A DNA stretch of 64,000 nt from Proteles cristata cristata (GCA_017311185.1 JAESUZ010004793.1:62001-126000); one strand, 5' to 3'; numbered from the stretch's first letter, positions 21,030 to 31,339 are shown. Notes: a model not told the origin generated them from the sequence alone. Program-made: numbers and translations.

Positions 21030-22470
21030 ACTGAAACCTCTTAATGATTTTATGAAAAGAAATGAATCAACTTTAGCACCTTGGGATGGTGCAAATCTCT
21101 CTCAAGTCTCCACGTTCCGGGTACTACTCAATTCCATATATATGCCTACAAGTTTTTTCCTCTTCCACCCTCTTTCCTTCCACCTTTTCCACTTCCCTCT
21201 GCCTCCGCCTGACCATGGTGCTGCCTTTGCTGCCTTATTGATCTTCCCTGTTCTCCTATAGGGAGGGCAGAGCATTTCCAAGGTGTCAACCTCTCTTATG
21301 AATGTAAATCATGGTTGTATCCAATGAGCCCCGTCCCCACCTGAGGTGAGAAGGGAGGGTCACAAGAAAGAAGGAAGAAGACAGAAAAACCTATAGTTTT
21401 CAGCAACAGCAAAGAATCAGAGAATCACATCCTACCATGAAATCATCAGGCAGTAAGGAGTCAGGTGGCCCCCACCACGCACTTGGAAGGTGACAGTGGA
21501 GACACTTCTAGGCGGAAAATGCTTTTTGTAAAGTGCCTTTGGATTATGTTACAGAAAATGGCATTAGCTGCGGTAGTGATAAATGGTCTTTTAAGCCTAC
21601 AAAACATTCATCAGCTTAGCACTCGGGCCCTTCAGGTAATGCAAAGAGTGAACATTGACTCGAACATGAAATATGGGCCAGTTCACCATCCACTAACTAA
21701 AATGTTTCATCTGTTAATCACTCTGGAGCAAGATTTATTTTTGGTTTCACAAACAACTTTTTAATTTAAATTAGATTTAAGGTATCCTCTCCCTCCATCT
21801 TCTGTCTTCTTAGAGTTTTGTATTTGCTGGCTCCTGTTTTCTTCTTCTTCTTCTTCATTAACCCTGTAATCATCTTGCAGTCAAGTGTTTCCAAAGAGGA
21901 AATTGTATGTGGGGCATCCATCACCGGCCTTACCCCTGTGCCCTTTGATTCCAGGAGGCTCACCTCACTTAAGACTGAATCCCCCCTTGTCATTGCCAGG
22001 GCTGGCACCAGGGGACACTCACTGAATGCTGGGTGAGTGAACCAAGCCATCTTTCTGTGTGCCATGTGCCTGGGCCCCGAGAGCGCATGGTAGGTGGGTG
22101 GCCAGAAATTACACAGGTGGGCAAGAAGGAAAGAAAGAGGAAAAGAAGGAAAAGAGAAATTGTATCCCACGATGAATCTGTTGGACCACCGTTTTCAAAA
22201 GAGTAGAAGCGGCTCGAAGAGCACATTTTGGAAGGGGTAAAGAATCTTTAAGATAGGAAACAAGACCACACCCCATGGTGGTCCTAAGACTCATTTCTTT
22301 GCTTATTTCTAGAATACTTGATGTATCCCTCCCCCGACATCTACAGTCCTTTTCTGTTTCTGAATGTAGTCTTTTCATCCTTTTCAGTGTCCTTAAGGCA
22401 ACCTCAATATATCAATACCTTAAATTTAATGGAGCACACACACACTCCACTGCTCTGTCTTCTTAAGCAT
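21030..22470. other. Unassigned, repeat-poor stretch
   Basis: About 1.4 kb with no confident repeat. A (CTT)n run lies at 21839-21857. Frames at 21465-21764 (99 codons, plus) and 21766-22170 (134 codons, minus) and the opposing 21818-22036 overlap without recognised domains. Confidence 0.45.
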
Positions 22471-22486
22471 TAAAAATTTCTGTTTT

Positions 22487-22563
22487 CTTTCTTGTTTTTA
22501 TTTTTTTTAATGTTTATTTATTTTTGAGAGAGAGAGAAACAAAACATGAGCAGGGGAGAGGCA

Positions 22564-22603
<40 letters not shown>

Positions 22604-22732
22604 GAATCTGAAGCAGGCTCCAGGCTCTGAGCTGTCAGCCCAGAGCCTAATGGGGGCTCGAACCCATGGACCGTGAGATCATGACCTGAGCTGAAGTCCA
22701 ATGCTTAACTGACTGTGCCACCCAGATGCCCC
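22487..22732 (-). mobile_element. CAN-SINE (first of a tandem pair, subfamily B)
   Basis: Reverse SINE from TTTATTTATTTTTGAGAGAG to GTGCCACCCAGATGCCCC, with a 30-base GA run at about 22569-22599. It lies four bases from the next SINE in the same orientation. Confidence 0.93.
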
Positions 22733-22736
22733 TTAG

Positions 22737-22939
22737 TTTTTTAAAAATGTTCATTCATTTTTGAGAGAGAAACAGAGCATGAGCAGAGGAGGGGCAGAGA
22801 GAGAGGGAGACCCAGAATCCAAAGTGGGCTCTGGGCTCTGAGCTGTCAGCACAGAGCCCAATGCGGGGCTTGAACCCACGAATGGTGAGATCATGAGCTG
22901 AAGTTGGACACTGAACCAACCGAGCCGCCTAGGCGCCCC
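22737..22939 (-). mobile_element. CAN-SINE (second of a tandem pair, subfamily B)
   Basis: Reverse SINE from TTAAAAATGTTCATTCATTTTTG to CCGAGCCGCCTAGGCGCCCC. The best flanking duplication, AAAATTTCTGTTTT at 22473 and AAAACGTCTGTTTT at 22940, embraces both SINEs rather than this one alone. Confidence 0.93.
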
Positions 22940-22954
22940 AAAACGTCTGTTTTT

Positions 22955-23830
22955 CATTAGATTTTCTCAAGGATCATGTTTCTTGGAGGCCCCTTTGGAA
23001 CTCCAAATAGAATGATATTTGTTTGCACAAGGTAGAGAAACATTATCTAATATCAGGATGGAATTCCTCAGAGAAGATTCCTACGGCTTCTCTTGTTCCG
23101 TCCCGGGACTTATGCAGGTGAGGTGTGTTCAGATGTATTGCAGCATCTGCTCTGAATGCCATCAATATCTGTGGGCCCTGTTTTTTGTTTACGGATTTGT
23201 TTATGGATTAAGTCTGCATCTCTATAGCTTAAGAAGCAGCTGCATGTGTAGAATGGAAGAGCAGCTAGATCTGGCATGATTCGGAGAAGTCACAGAAGTT
23301 AATTTTCTATGTATTTCAATCTTGCAGTTCAAGTTAACCCTTATTTACTGAGACTTTGTCACATTCCAGACACTGCCAGGTAACATACTGTAAACCGGGT
23401 ATCCCTGGAGTTGTAAGGCCAAAGAGAACTTGGGGCCAGGGTTCAGTTGGCCTCACCCTATCTAAACCCAGATTATCTCCCTGTGCGAAACCACCCGCAT
23501 GAACATACAATCTAATACTTAAAAAGGAAACACAGTGCTTGCTATGAAATAATTCCCCAGCTGCTCTTCCTTGAAGACAGAGTCTCTCAAAGAAATTCAG
23601 CGCCTGTGAGAACACATATTAAAAGGCCATGATTTGTGACCTCAACAAGTAAAGCAGATGGTGCTAATGGCTGTGGGGAGGTATACAGCAGGTACTCTGT
23701 AAGCACAGAGAAAGATGCTCAGCCCTATCTGGTAGGTGAGAAACGCCTTCATGGAGAAGCTTACTGATTTAAATGCCAGTGTGTGGATACAAGTTTCAGT
23801 CATTCTGTACCTCCGTCCTTCACTAAAAAA
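22955..23830. other. Unassigned sequence, LINE-2-like patch
   Basis: Mostly unassigned. Around 23335-23400, TTATTTACTGAG..TTCCAGACACTGCCAGG recalls antisense LINE-2. Small frames on both strands are not called. Confidence 0.4.
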
Positions 23831-23837
23831 TGGAGGA

Positions 23838-24166
23838 TACGATAACAAAACACCATAGATGGAGTGGCTTGTAAGCAACAGAAATGTATCCCTCCCAGTT
23901 CTGAAGGCTGGAAGTTCAAGGTCAGGGCGCTAACATGATAGGGTTCTGGTCAAAGCGCCTTGTGTATTGCAGCTGGCCAACTTCTCGTTGTGTCCTCATG
24001 TCCTGGGAGGGCCAGAGAGCTCTGTCAGGCCTTGTTCAGAAGCACACCAACCCCACATGACCTAATCCCTTCCCAACGGCCCTACTTCCTGACACTGTCA
24101 CACTGGAGGCCCAGATCTCAACATACGAATTTTGGAGGGGCGCAAATATTCAGTCCAGGGCAATGT
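23838..24166 (-). mobile_element. MaLR-type LTR (MLT1/MST-like)
   Basis: Antisense text on the plus strand: ACAAAACACCATAGATGGAGTGGCTTGTAA, CCCAGTTCTGAAGGCTGGAAG, TTGTGTCCTCATGTCC, CCCCACATGACCTAATCCC and ATTTTGGAGGGGCGCAAATATTCAGTCC. This is the layout of an ERVL-MaLR LTR, non-coding and solo. Confidence 0.87.
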
Positions 24167-24169
24167 TTA

Positions 24170-24580
24170 ATATGACCCATCTCAATGACCTCTGTTAGGA
24201 CACCAATTTCTGTGCTCACTGCTGGTACAGAAATGTTCTCAGCCTTTCTCCATATGGAGCACTTTGCTGTCCTTCCCCCAAATATCCCCAAACTGTGACA
24301 CTGCCTTATGTCTTCATTCAGGTTTGCTTTCACTTGCTGCTACCTGCCATCTACTCATTTCTGTCCACACTGGGCAAGAAAACCGAGCATTCTTTCTTGT
24401 AAATTGTGCAGAAATATGGTCAGAGTGAAACTAAAACAAGGTATATAACATTTGTATTAGTCATTTTGTGATTTGTTTGTTGAGGATAGAGGGTGAGGCC
24501 AGAGGCCTTAATTCCCTTGGAACATTCCACATTTATGTCCTTCCAAAGAGCTTTGATTTTTAAAACAAAGCTAGTTTGGG
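24170..24580. other. Unassigned sequence
   Basis: No recognised repeat or gene. Confidence 0.5.
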
Positions 24581-24584
24581 GAAT

Positions 24585-24664
24585 CTCCTTCCTTCCTTCC
24601 TTCCTTCCTTCCTTCCTTCCTTCCTTCCCTCCCTCCCTCCCTCCCTCCCTCCCTCCCTCCCTTC
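24585..24664. repeat. Compound (CCTT)n-(CCCT)n microsatellite
   Basis: About ten CCTT units switch to about nine CCCT units. The CCCT part gives four or more C3 runs with one-base spacing, i.e. a quadruplex motif on the minus strand. Frames through it encode only Pro/Ser or Gly/Arg/Lys repeats. Confidence 0.97.
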
Positions 24665-25190
24665 CACTCAAGATCAGAGACACGGAAACAACCATGCAAA
24701 AACAGGCATCCAGAAAGTTCTTAGTTGTTTTATTTTTTTCCCCTTAACTTTATTTCTCATCCCTGTTTGGGATATAAATCTAAATTTGGAATCTACAAAG
24801 GGAGCCCAAGTGGTAAGTAGTTACTAATTGACCCATCACCCAGCCTAATTATTATGGACTTTAATCACTGAGAACCATACTTACACAAATTTATTCTTCC
24901 TTTCTTCTCTTATTCACTCCAAAACCCTGGGGAAGATATTATTGTCATCTGGGTCCTGGTCTACCTTCACCCCAATAGTCTTGAAGAACATTAGAGATTG
25001 TCCTCTCCAAGGACTGGCCTAAAAGCACTGAAGAAGTAGAGCAAAGTTAACTGCAACCTGCTTCACTGTGGTGGCTGTCGGTTACACGCTACTCTCATCC
25101 CTTGTCTTTCCTTTCCTCTGTAAGCCTTCTGCCTGCTGCAGACATTCTCTCTCCAGCCTCCATGTTCCAACTCCGGGCACAGGAGACATA
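24665..25190. other. Unassigned sequence
   Basis: No recognised repeat or gene. The stretch 25195-25285 loosely resembles sense LINE-2 (TAACTGCTAAAACATAAGG..CCTTGAATCGTG) and is left uncalled. Confidence 0.4.
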
Positions 25191-25286
25191 ATTTCTGCTA
25201 GATTATTAACTGCTAAAACATAAGGACGATGTCAAGAGCTCTTTCTGTTCTGACACCTTGAATCGTGTTGGGCTCCTAATTGGCGC

Positions 25287-25412
25287 TGCATTTGTTTCCA
25301 TTGCTGCTATAACAAATTACCACAAAATTTAGTGGCTTTGTACAATACAAATTTATTACCTCACAGCACTGGAGGTCAGAATCCAAAGGGGCCTCACTGG
25401 GCGAAAATAATT
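25287..25412 (-). mobile_element. MaLR-type LTR fragment (MLT1-like)
   Basis: Antisense end of an MLT1-type LTR: TTTCCATTGCTGCTATAACAAATTACCACAAAATTTAGTGGC, ATTTATTACCTCACAGCACTGGAGGTCAG and GGGGCCTCACTGGGCGAAAAT. Only the terminal 125 bases survive. Confidence 0.87.
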
Positions 25413-25561
25413 TCACATGTAGCACCTACTACATTTCTATTAATCATAGTAAGATTTCTATTAGAAAATAGTGTTCCTAAATAGACCAGCATGACACAAG
25501 AAACATGGTAATCCAGTGAGGAGCAAAAGGAAGAATTTACCTCAGAGACAGTTCCCTGATT

Positions 25562-25812
25562 GCAGTGATTAAAAGCTGAGCAATGGTGTCATACAAATTT
25601 GCGATCAAATCCTGGCTGGAGACTAGCCATGATTAGTAAGTCATTTCAACCTCCCTAATCTTCAGTTTCTCAGTCTGTAAAATTGGGGACAAAAATGTAA
25701 TTGCCACATTATTTCATGAGGTTAATTCCTGAGGGTTACATGAATTAATGGATCTAAAGGGCTCAGTGTTGTGTTTGGCACATAATATTTGCTTAATAAA
25801 TTTTAGCAATTA
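25562..25812 (+). mobile_element. MIR SINE
   Basis: Nearly full sense MIR: GCGATCAAATCCTGGCTGG, AAGTCATTTCAACCTCCCTAATCTTCAGTTTCTC, AGTCTGTAAAATTGGGGACAAAAATG, GGGTTACATGAATTAATGG and TGTTTGGCACATAATATTTGCTTAATAAATTTTAGC. Confidence 0.9.
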
Positions 25813-25972
25813 GTCTCATTTGCAACAGACTGTGGGTGTTTTGCAATTTCTAAGTGACGAAAGAGTTGAAATTATACCAGAATTGCTTCCTCAGCAAACA
25901 CACACACCGTATGTCATTTAAAATTTGATGCATTAAAGTATACCTAGGTGAAATATGTATATGTAGAACTTT

Positions 25973-26024
25973 CATATATATACACACACACGCGCGCGCG
26001 CGCTCGCACATACATATATATATA
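25973..26024. repeat. Compound TA/CA/CG microsatellite
   Basis: Alternating purine-pyrimidine sequence: TATATATACACACACACG, then CGCGCGCGCG, then TCGCACATACATATATATATAG. CG dinucleotides persist despite CpG decay in mammals. Confidence 0.93.
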
Positions 26025-26029
26025 GTTTC

Positions 26030-26340
26030 AGCCATAAGGTTTAACATTACCAAATATTTCTTTTTCTCATATATTTGTTTTCACTGAGTCATAAGGACTC
26101 TCCCAAAGTATTGCTATATACAGGCTTTAGCCAATTTCTGATGCTCTGCTGAAAGTAAAATTAAAAAAAAATTGAGGCCATGGTAACCAAGGTCTAAACA
26201 ACGCTGTCTGTATCCCTTCTTAAAGAAACACAGAAAGTGTTAGCACAGTCAATTATCTGAGGTCTTACCCTGTGTTTGATGTTGCATCCAGCTTACTCCA
26301 TTACTTCTGGCCCCATAGCCCTTGTTTCTCTTAAGTACGT
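26030..26340. other. Unassigned sequence
   Basis: No recognised repeat or gene; an A run lies at 26162-26171. Confidence 0.5.
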
Positions 26341-26344
26341 CTAA

Positions 26345-26790
26345 TAATCAGGTTGTTTGAAACTACAAGCAACAGAAACCCAACTCTAACACACTTGATC
26401 AAGTAAACAGATTTATTGCGCCAGGTGATTGTACTGAAGAAGGGTGGCGTTCAGGCATGGTTGACTCCAGTGGCCAAATCCTGCTGTTGGTCAGTCTCCA
26501 AATTGTGCTGTTCTCTATGCGCATGCTGTTCCTTCTCAGGACGGCTTCCCTTAAGTGGTTAAACACAGACAACACCGGCTCTAAGATTTCTAGGAGAATA
26601 GAAATCCCCAGAAGATAGGGAGTAAAGTTTATTTTTTTAATAAATTTTAAGGAAAGTGTCAAGGTCGCCTTTAGGAGCCCCGATTGGACACTGTCACTGA
26701 GGCCAGAATGATATAATGATGTGGTGTGTTCATTGGTTCAGCTTAGGTCAGATGTCCAACTTGAGAGCCATGCTTATCTGGAGCATGAAG
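26345..26790 (-). mobile_element. Ancient LTR-like repeat, family X
   Basis: Antisense on the plus strand: AACTACAAGCAACAGAAACCCAACTCTAA, AACAGATTTATTGCGCCAGGTG, GTGGCGTTCAGGCATGGTTGACTCCAG, and CAGAATGATATAATG..CATTGGTTCAGC near the far end. I know this arrangement (TG...CA ends, a conserved GAGTTGGGTTTCTGTCACTTGCAACC tail when read in sense) as an old mammalian interspersed repeat, probably an LTR, but cannot name it securely. Other copies are near 31.35, 34.7, 46.9, 48.75 and 52.1 kb. Confidence 0.68.
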
Positions 26791-26877
26791 ACTTAGAATA
26801 GGAAAGAACATGTCTTTCAGGAGAAAACCAAGCGTTCGAGAGGCTGCTTCCAAAGAGGAGTTGATGAACATGATGAT

Positions 26878-27010
26878 TCCTTTCTCCTTTTTCTTTTTCT
26901 TCCTTCTTCCCTTCCCTGCTTCTCTCTCTACTTCCTCTCTCTCCCTCCCTCTCTGTCTCTCTCTCCCTCCCTCCCCCCCTCCTCCTCGCTTCCCATTCCC
27001 CTTCCTCCCT
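26878..27010. repeat. Polypyrimidine tract, 130 bases
   Basis: Almost uninterrupted C and T, including CTCCCTCCCTCTCTG and CCCTCCCTCCCCCCC. Frames through it encode only low-complexity Arg/Gly/Glu or Ser/Pro/Phe strings. Confidence 0.93.
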
Positions 27011-28145
27011 GACACATTTCCTAACCCTCAGGGACCAAAGGGTTAATTCCCAAGCAGCCCCATTGCCAGCAAGGCCATCTGAGATCATTCTCTTGCCAGA
27101 AACAGCTCCATGCTGAATTTGCAGAAAGGTTTAATTTCTCCTCTGGAGCTCTGAACAAGGTTATTAAGAGGCCCTTTCAAGTTCTCCCTCTGGGAAACTC
27201 TACAAACAGCTGCAGGAGTGGAGGGAGAGGAAGCACGGAAGCATTTGGAACTCAGGCCGTGCACCTTCCGGAAGCCCCAGTCTCGACCTGGGCAACATTG
27301 CAGGTGCAGGCAGGGGAAGGTGGAGGCCAGAAGGTTTTCAGCAAAGCTCACCGCCAATTGGACACACCCCTGGGCATGCCCTGTGCAGCCGTATCAGGGA
27401 TCCAGGATGATGCTGCTATCCAAGAAAAATGCTGATTTAGTTTTGGATAAGGATTGGCTGGTCAGCAAACACTTTTTGGTGATGGGGAGAGGGATGCTGT
27501 TTTTTCAGCTTGGAGAAACATACGTAGCATATGAGACTTCTCACTGGGTTTCATGTGATACACGCTACCATAAAGTGCTCTCTGAATTTGGGGCATGCAC
27601 GCTTTGCTTAGAATGCATAAATCACTGTAGGAGCCAAGAGAAAGAAAAGAACAAGGAAGTGGGAAGCAGAGTGGAGAGAGAGAATTAACTAAACTGATGA
27701 CCGGCTCGCCAGAGAGAATTCCCTTGCCCTCCCTGGGCTTCCCTGCTTCATCCCACAAGTGAGAGAGTTGCACTAGATCAGGGATGGACAACCATCTCCT
27801 CTCACAGGTGGACTCTTCCATTGCTGGCGTTGTGTTGAGAAGGATTCCACGGTCATATCCTCACTCTGTGAGAAGTAATTAGCAACCGCGTTGGAGTTGA
27901 TGTGCCATCGCCATGGGAAAGAAGGCTCAGTGGCCCTTTTTCTCTTTGCTATCCCTGGAGCAGATGGTAGCTGTGATCCCTTCTACATGGACACTTCTGC
28001 CCTTCTAAACACTCTATTTTCTTCAATGCTTGACACTAGAGAATTATTTTCAACCTCTCTCAATCATTTTGAATGTTAAGCCCACACCAGTCTTCTACAA
28101 AAATACAGCATCACAAACTTTTTTCATATCAATACCAAACACATA
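27011..28145. other. Unassigned, repeat-poor stretch with a 156-codon frame (not coding)
   Basis: A frame at 27218-27688 (plus) is overlapped by frames 27085-27357 and 27462-27821 on the minus strand. I recognise no domain, splice context or promoter, and do not call it. Confidence 0.45.
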
Positions 28146-28161
28146 TATAAAGTGCAGAACA

Positions 28162-28380
28162 GGGGCGCCTGGGTGGCTCAGTCGGTTAAGCGTCCGACTT
28201 TCGCTTGGGTCATGATCTCGCGGTTCATGGGTTCGGGCCCCGCGTCGGGCTCTGTGCTGCCTGCAGCCTGTTTCAGTCTGTGACTCCCTCTCTCTCTGAC
28301 CCTCCCCTGCTCACGCTGTCTCTCTCTCTCTCTCTCTCCTAGGAATAAATAAAGCAAAAAATAAATAAATAAAATAAAAA
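28162..28380 (+). mobile_element. CAN-SINE, young subfamily A
   Basis: Starts GGGGCGCCTGGGTGGCTCAG, keeps TTTCGCTTGGGTC, CAGTCTGTGACTCC and CTCCTAGGAATAAATAA. About 15 bases of the body after TGTGCTG are deleted (TGTGCTGCCTGCAGCCTG). Target-site duplication ATAAAGTGCAGAACA (28147-28161) and ATAAAGCGCAGAACA (28381-28395), one difference. This is the right-most subfamily A copy in the window. Confidence 0.96.
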
Positions 28381-28395
28381 ATAAAGCGCAGAACA

Positions 28396-28725
28396 TTCCA
28401 TTCGCCAAGGTTGCCAGCCTCCCTCTGCCACGTGTGGCTATAAATGAACTCTGCGGTACATTCATAAACTAAGTGTGTGGAGCCGCTGCGTGTGCCCTTG
28501 GCTTGCTGGTATTTTTCTTTCTCCGTCGGCCCCGATCACATTGTTCCTTTTTGAGAATCCATCTCTCCCACAGATGCCAGGAAAACATGCCTGAGCAGCT
28601 GGAAAGTTCCCGGGGCAGGGTTTTGATCAAAGCTGGTGGCTTTTCAGTTCATTGTGTGCTCTTCAGCTAAGCTGTCACTGTTCTTTTTCTTTTACGTCCT
28701 TTAAAGGAAGTGCTTCTTTGCACAG
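28396..28725. other. Unassigned sequence
   Basis: No recognised repeat or gene. Confidence 0.5.
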
Positions 28726-29160
28726 CAATTCCATTCAACAAACACTTTCTAGTGTCAATTGTGGGTAACTCCCTGTGCTAAGTGCAAGAGAAAAATAAAG
28801 ATGAACAAGACATAGTCTGTCCTTGAAAGGGTCACAGGCTAGGGAGCGACAGAGACTTGGACGCAATGAGCAGTAATAAAAATGAGACTGTGATAAGTAT
28901 TTTAGAAGAGGTATTCAAACACACAGTATTTACTGTGAGACAATGGGGCAGAGGAAGGCATGTTCTGGATGAGTAGGCTTTGGGTACATTTCCAAAGAAG
29001 CTATTTGGGCTTGGTAGTGAAGGCTGAATGCTAGGGGAGAAAGAAGATGGTTTCCAGCAAAAGTAATCAACATGTATAAAAATATGAAAAGTAGGGGGGG
29101 TGCGATGTGTTCAATGAACAATGAGCGACTGGTTCAGGGTGGCTGAGATATAGAATCCGT
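28726..29160 (-). mobile_element. LINE-2 3' end
   Basis: The plus strand begins AATTCCATTCAACAAACACTTTC, followed by CCCTGTGCTAAGTGCAAGAG, AATAAAGATGAACAAGACATAG, CCTTGAAAGGGTCACAGGC, TGTGATAAGTATTTTAGAAGAGG: the antisense LINE-2 terminus in order. The right border is vague. Confidence 0.8.
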
Positions 29161-29229
29161 ACGTAACAGCAGCGGGAAAGGGGTGGAGATTTCCATCATG
29201 GTCAGATTTCGGAGGCCCTTAAATAGTCA

Positions 29230-29660
29230 CCTGATTTACTTCAACTTATAAAACAGATATAAAACGACATGCAATAAATGTAGCTGAATTGGAAGGACAA
29301 TACACAGGGTCCCTGCTCTCAATAGATTGTAATAAAGTAGGATCCCATACACAGTGCTAATTGCAATAAAATACATAATTAATTCTCTAATGCAGTTATT
29401 TAGAGGAGCAAATGTCCAATGTCTGATGGGGAGGAAAGGAAGGTACTGGCAAACAAACGTAAGACAGAGTGAAAGATTTTTCCAGGAACTAAGAATAGCA
29501 TAAGCAAAGACTTGAAATCATGATAGATTCGAGCACTTCTTGGGAATTGTGATAAATCCAGTATAGCCAAAATGTAGACTAAATGGGGGCAAATGATGGC
29601 AGTTAAGGGTAAAAAAAAAGAAGACTGTGATTTAGTCTGAATGAAGTAAGGGAAAAAGGA
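29230..29660 (-). mobile_element. LINE-2 fragment (probable continuation)
   Basis: GGGTCCCTGCTCTCAATAGATTGTAA and GGAGCAAATGTCC..AAAGGAAGG, plus AATAGCATAAGCAAAGACTTG, recall antisense LINE-2. It could be a second copy because the early CTGCTCTCA block recurs. The poly-A run at 29611-29619 interrupts. Confidence 0.5.
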
Positions 29661-29879
29661 ATACTTGTTACAAAATGAATTATAAATTTTAGGGAAATTG
29701 CAATGGAGTATTTGATCACACTAATATTCAGTGCTCACTTAATATGTAGTGTATAGTCAGCATTCTACACATATTACTCTTTATCATTTTAAGGTCATTT
29801 ATATTTCCACTTTATATTGAGGGGCCATATGCATGGAATATATATGCAACAAAATGCAATTTTATCTTTACTGTAGAAA

Positions 29880-30208
29880 CCTTTTTTTTTTTTTACAAAT
29901 AGTTTATTGTCAAGTTGGTTTCCATGTAACACCCAGTGCTCATCCCCACAAGTGCCCTCCTCCATGCCCATCTCCCCCCTCCCCCCCACACCCATCAGCC
30001 CTCAGTTTGTTCTCAGCATTCAAGAGTTTCTCATGGTTTACTTCTCTCCCCCTCCCCCACTGCTTCTCTACTTCTTCTCCCCCCACAGTCCTCCATTAAG
30101 TTCCTCCTAATCCTCCTATACATGCAAACATATGATATTTGTCCCTCTCTGCCTGACTTATTTCACTCAGCATAACACCCTCAAGGTCCATCCATGTTGC
30201 TACCTGTT
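29880..30208 (-). mobile_element. LINE-1 3' end, carnivore-specific type
   Basis: Begins with a T run (reverse of the poly(A) tail, 29881-29894), then the reverse 3' UTR: AGTTTATTGTCAAGTTGGTTTCCATG, ACACCCAGTGCTCATCCC, GTGCCCTCCTCCATGCCCATC, and ends in ORF2 text with GACTTATTTCACTCAGCATAA and GGTCCATCCATGTTGC. Low divergence and an intact tail place it among the young L1s. 5' truncated to 330 bases. The minus strand of 29973-30001 carries G runs typical of the L1 3' UTR. Confidence 0.93.
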
Positions 30209-30211
30209 GTA

Positions 30212-30435
30212 ATCGAGACCAGCGCCATCCAGTAGAATTTATCATGATGATGTAAATGTTCTGTCTTGTGCTCTCCAATGTGTGATCCATTAAGCACACA
30301 GGGGATGGAGTACTAGAAGCCTGCTTAGTACATCTAAGGAGTTAGTGTTTAATTGTGATTACTTTTGCTTGATTTAAATTTAAATAACCAGATGTGGTTG
30401 GTGGCTATCATGTTGAATAGGGTTTAGACAAACCA
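30212..30435. mobile_element. Ancient hAT-like MITE, family Y
   Basis: CAGCGCCATCCAGTAGAATTTATCATGATGATGTAAATGTTCTGTC, TGCTCTCCAATGTG, TTAAATTTAAATAACCAGATGTGG and GTGGCTATCATGTTGAATAGGG follow a known non-autonomous element whose ends read CAGTGCTGTCCAATAGAA. Other copies are at 45.87 and 62.73 kb. Confidence 0.7.
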
Positions 30436-30439
30436 AATT

Positions 30440-30685
30440 ACATTTTTTTAGAAAGTCTGAGATATGAAATTTGACAGAAATAGATTATTTAGAGCATTAT
30501 CACAAGAATAAAAAGTGAGATGAATTATTGGAAGGAACTATGTCATATGGGAATGCCATGAACACAGAGAGAGAAGGGCTGGGAACTCTTCTCTTCCTAG
30601 AATAATGACCTTCTGGTTAGAATCTTTGAAAGAATCAAGTTGAACACTGAAGGGCTTTGAAAGCAATCAAATGAGGGACACTAAA
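30440..30685. other. Unassigned sequence
   Basis: No confident repeat. 30600-30680 has a faint LINE-2 resemblance. Confidence 0.45.
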
Positions 30686-30687
30686 GT

Positions 30688-30828
30688 GTCTATTCATGTC
30701 TTCTGCCCATTTCTCCACTGGATTATTTGTGTTTTTGGGTGTGGAGTTTGGGGAGTTCTTTATAGATTTTGGATACTAGCCCTTTATCTGATGTGTCATT
30801 TGCAAGCATCTTCTCCCATCCCTGTCAG
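30688..30828 (-). mobile_element. Internal LINE-1 ORF2 fragment (carnivore type)
   Basis: Antisense: AGTGTCTATTCATGTCTTCTGCCC, CACTGGATTATTTGTG, GAGTTCTTTATAGATTTTGGATACTAGCCCTTTATCTGATG, TTTGCAAGCATCTTCTCCCATCC. It lacks the 3' end and the poly(A) tail, so it is cut at both ends. Confidence 0.9.
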
Positions 30829-30829
30829 A

Positions 30830-31078
30830 TGAAACAGTGAATATTAAGGCAAACCTTTAAATCCAACCTTGGTGCAAGTGTTCTGACCTTTAACAGAATA
30901 ATCTTATGAGAAGGTGGTCACAGTCCAGGATCCTTAAGGAATAAAACCCTGTGCCTACGATGAACATAGCTTGCCTTTGACTGTCAAGCACCTTTTTCCT
31001 ATTCTTTTCATAGCGGCACCAATTTTTTTCCCTTTGAGGTCCTGCCATTTCCACATTCTGCGTGGGCCAAATAGACCT
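30830..31078. other. Unassigned sequence
   Basis: No recognised repeat or gene. Confidence 0.5.
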
Positions 31079-31094
31079 TTAAATCTCAAGCCCT

Positions 31095-31233
31095 GGGGGG
31101 CACGTGGGTGGCCCAGTCATTTAAAAGTCTGACTTTGGCTCAGGTCATGATCTTATGGTTCCTGAGTTGGAGCCCCACATTGGGCTCTGTGCTGACAGCT
31201 CAGAGCCCGGAGCCTGCTTCGGATTCTGTGTCT

Positions 31234-31280
<47 letters not shown>

Positions 31281-31321
31281 CCTCTCCTGCTTATGCTCTG
31301 TCTCTCAAAAATGAATGAACA
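31095..31321 (+). mobile_element. CAN-SINE (subfamily B) with (CT)n
   Basis: Head reads GGGGGGCACGTGGGTGGCCCAG, body has GACTTTGGCTCAGGTC, TGACAGCTCAGAGCC and CGGATTCTGTGTCTCC. A CT run of about 40 bases (31236-31277) precedes TCTCTCAAAAATGAATGAACA. Target-site duplication TTAAATCTCAAGCCCT/TTAAATCTCAAACTCT. Confidence 0.95.
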
Positions 31322-31339
31322 TTAAATCTCAAACTCTTG

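Noticed and set aside
27218..27688. 156-codon ORF
   Set aside because: Overlapped by two antisense frames; no recognised domain; no supporting signals. A transcript search would decide.
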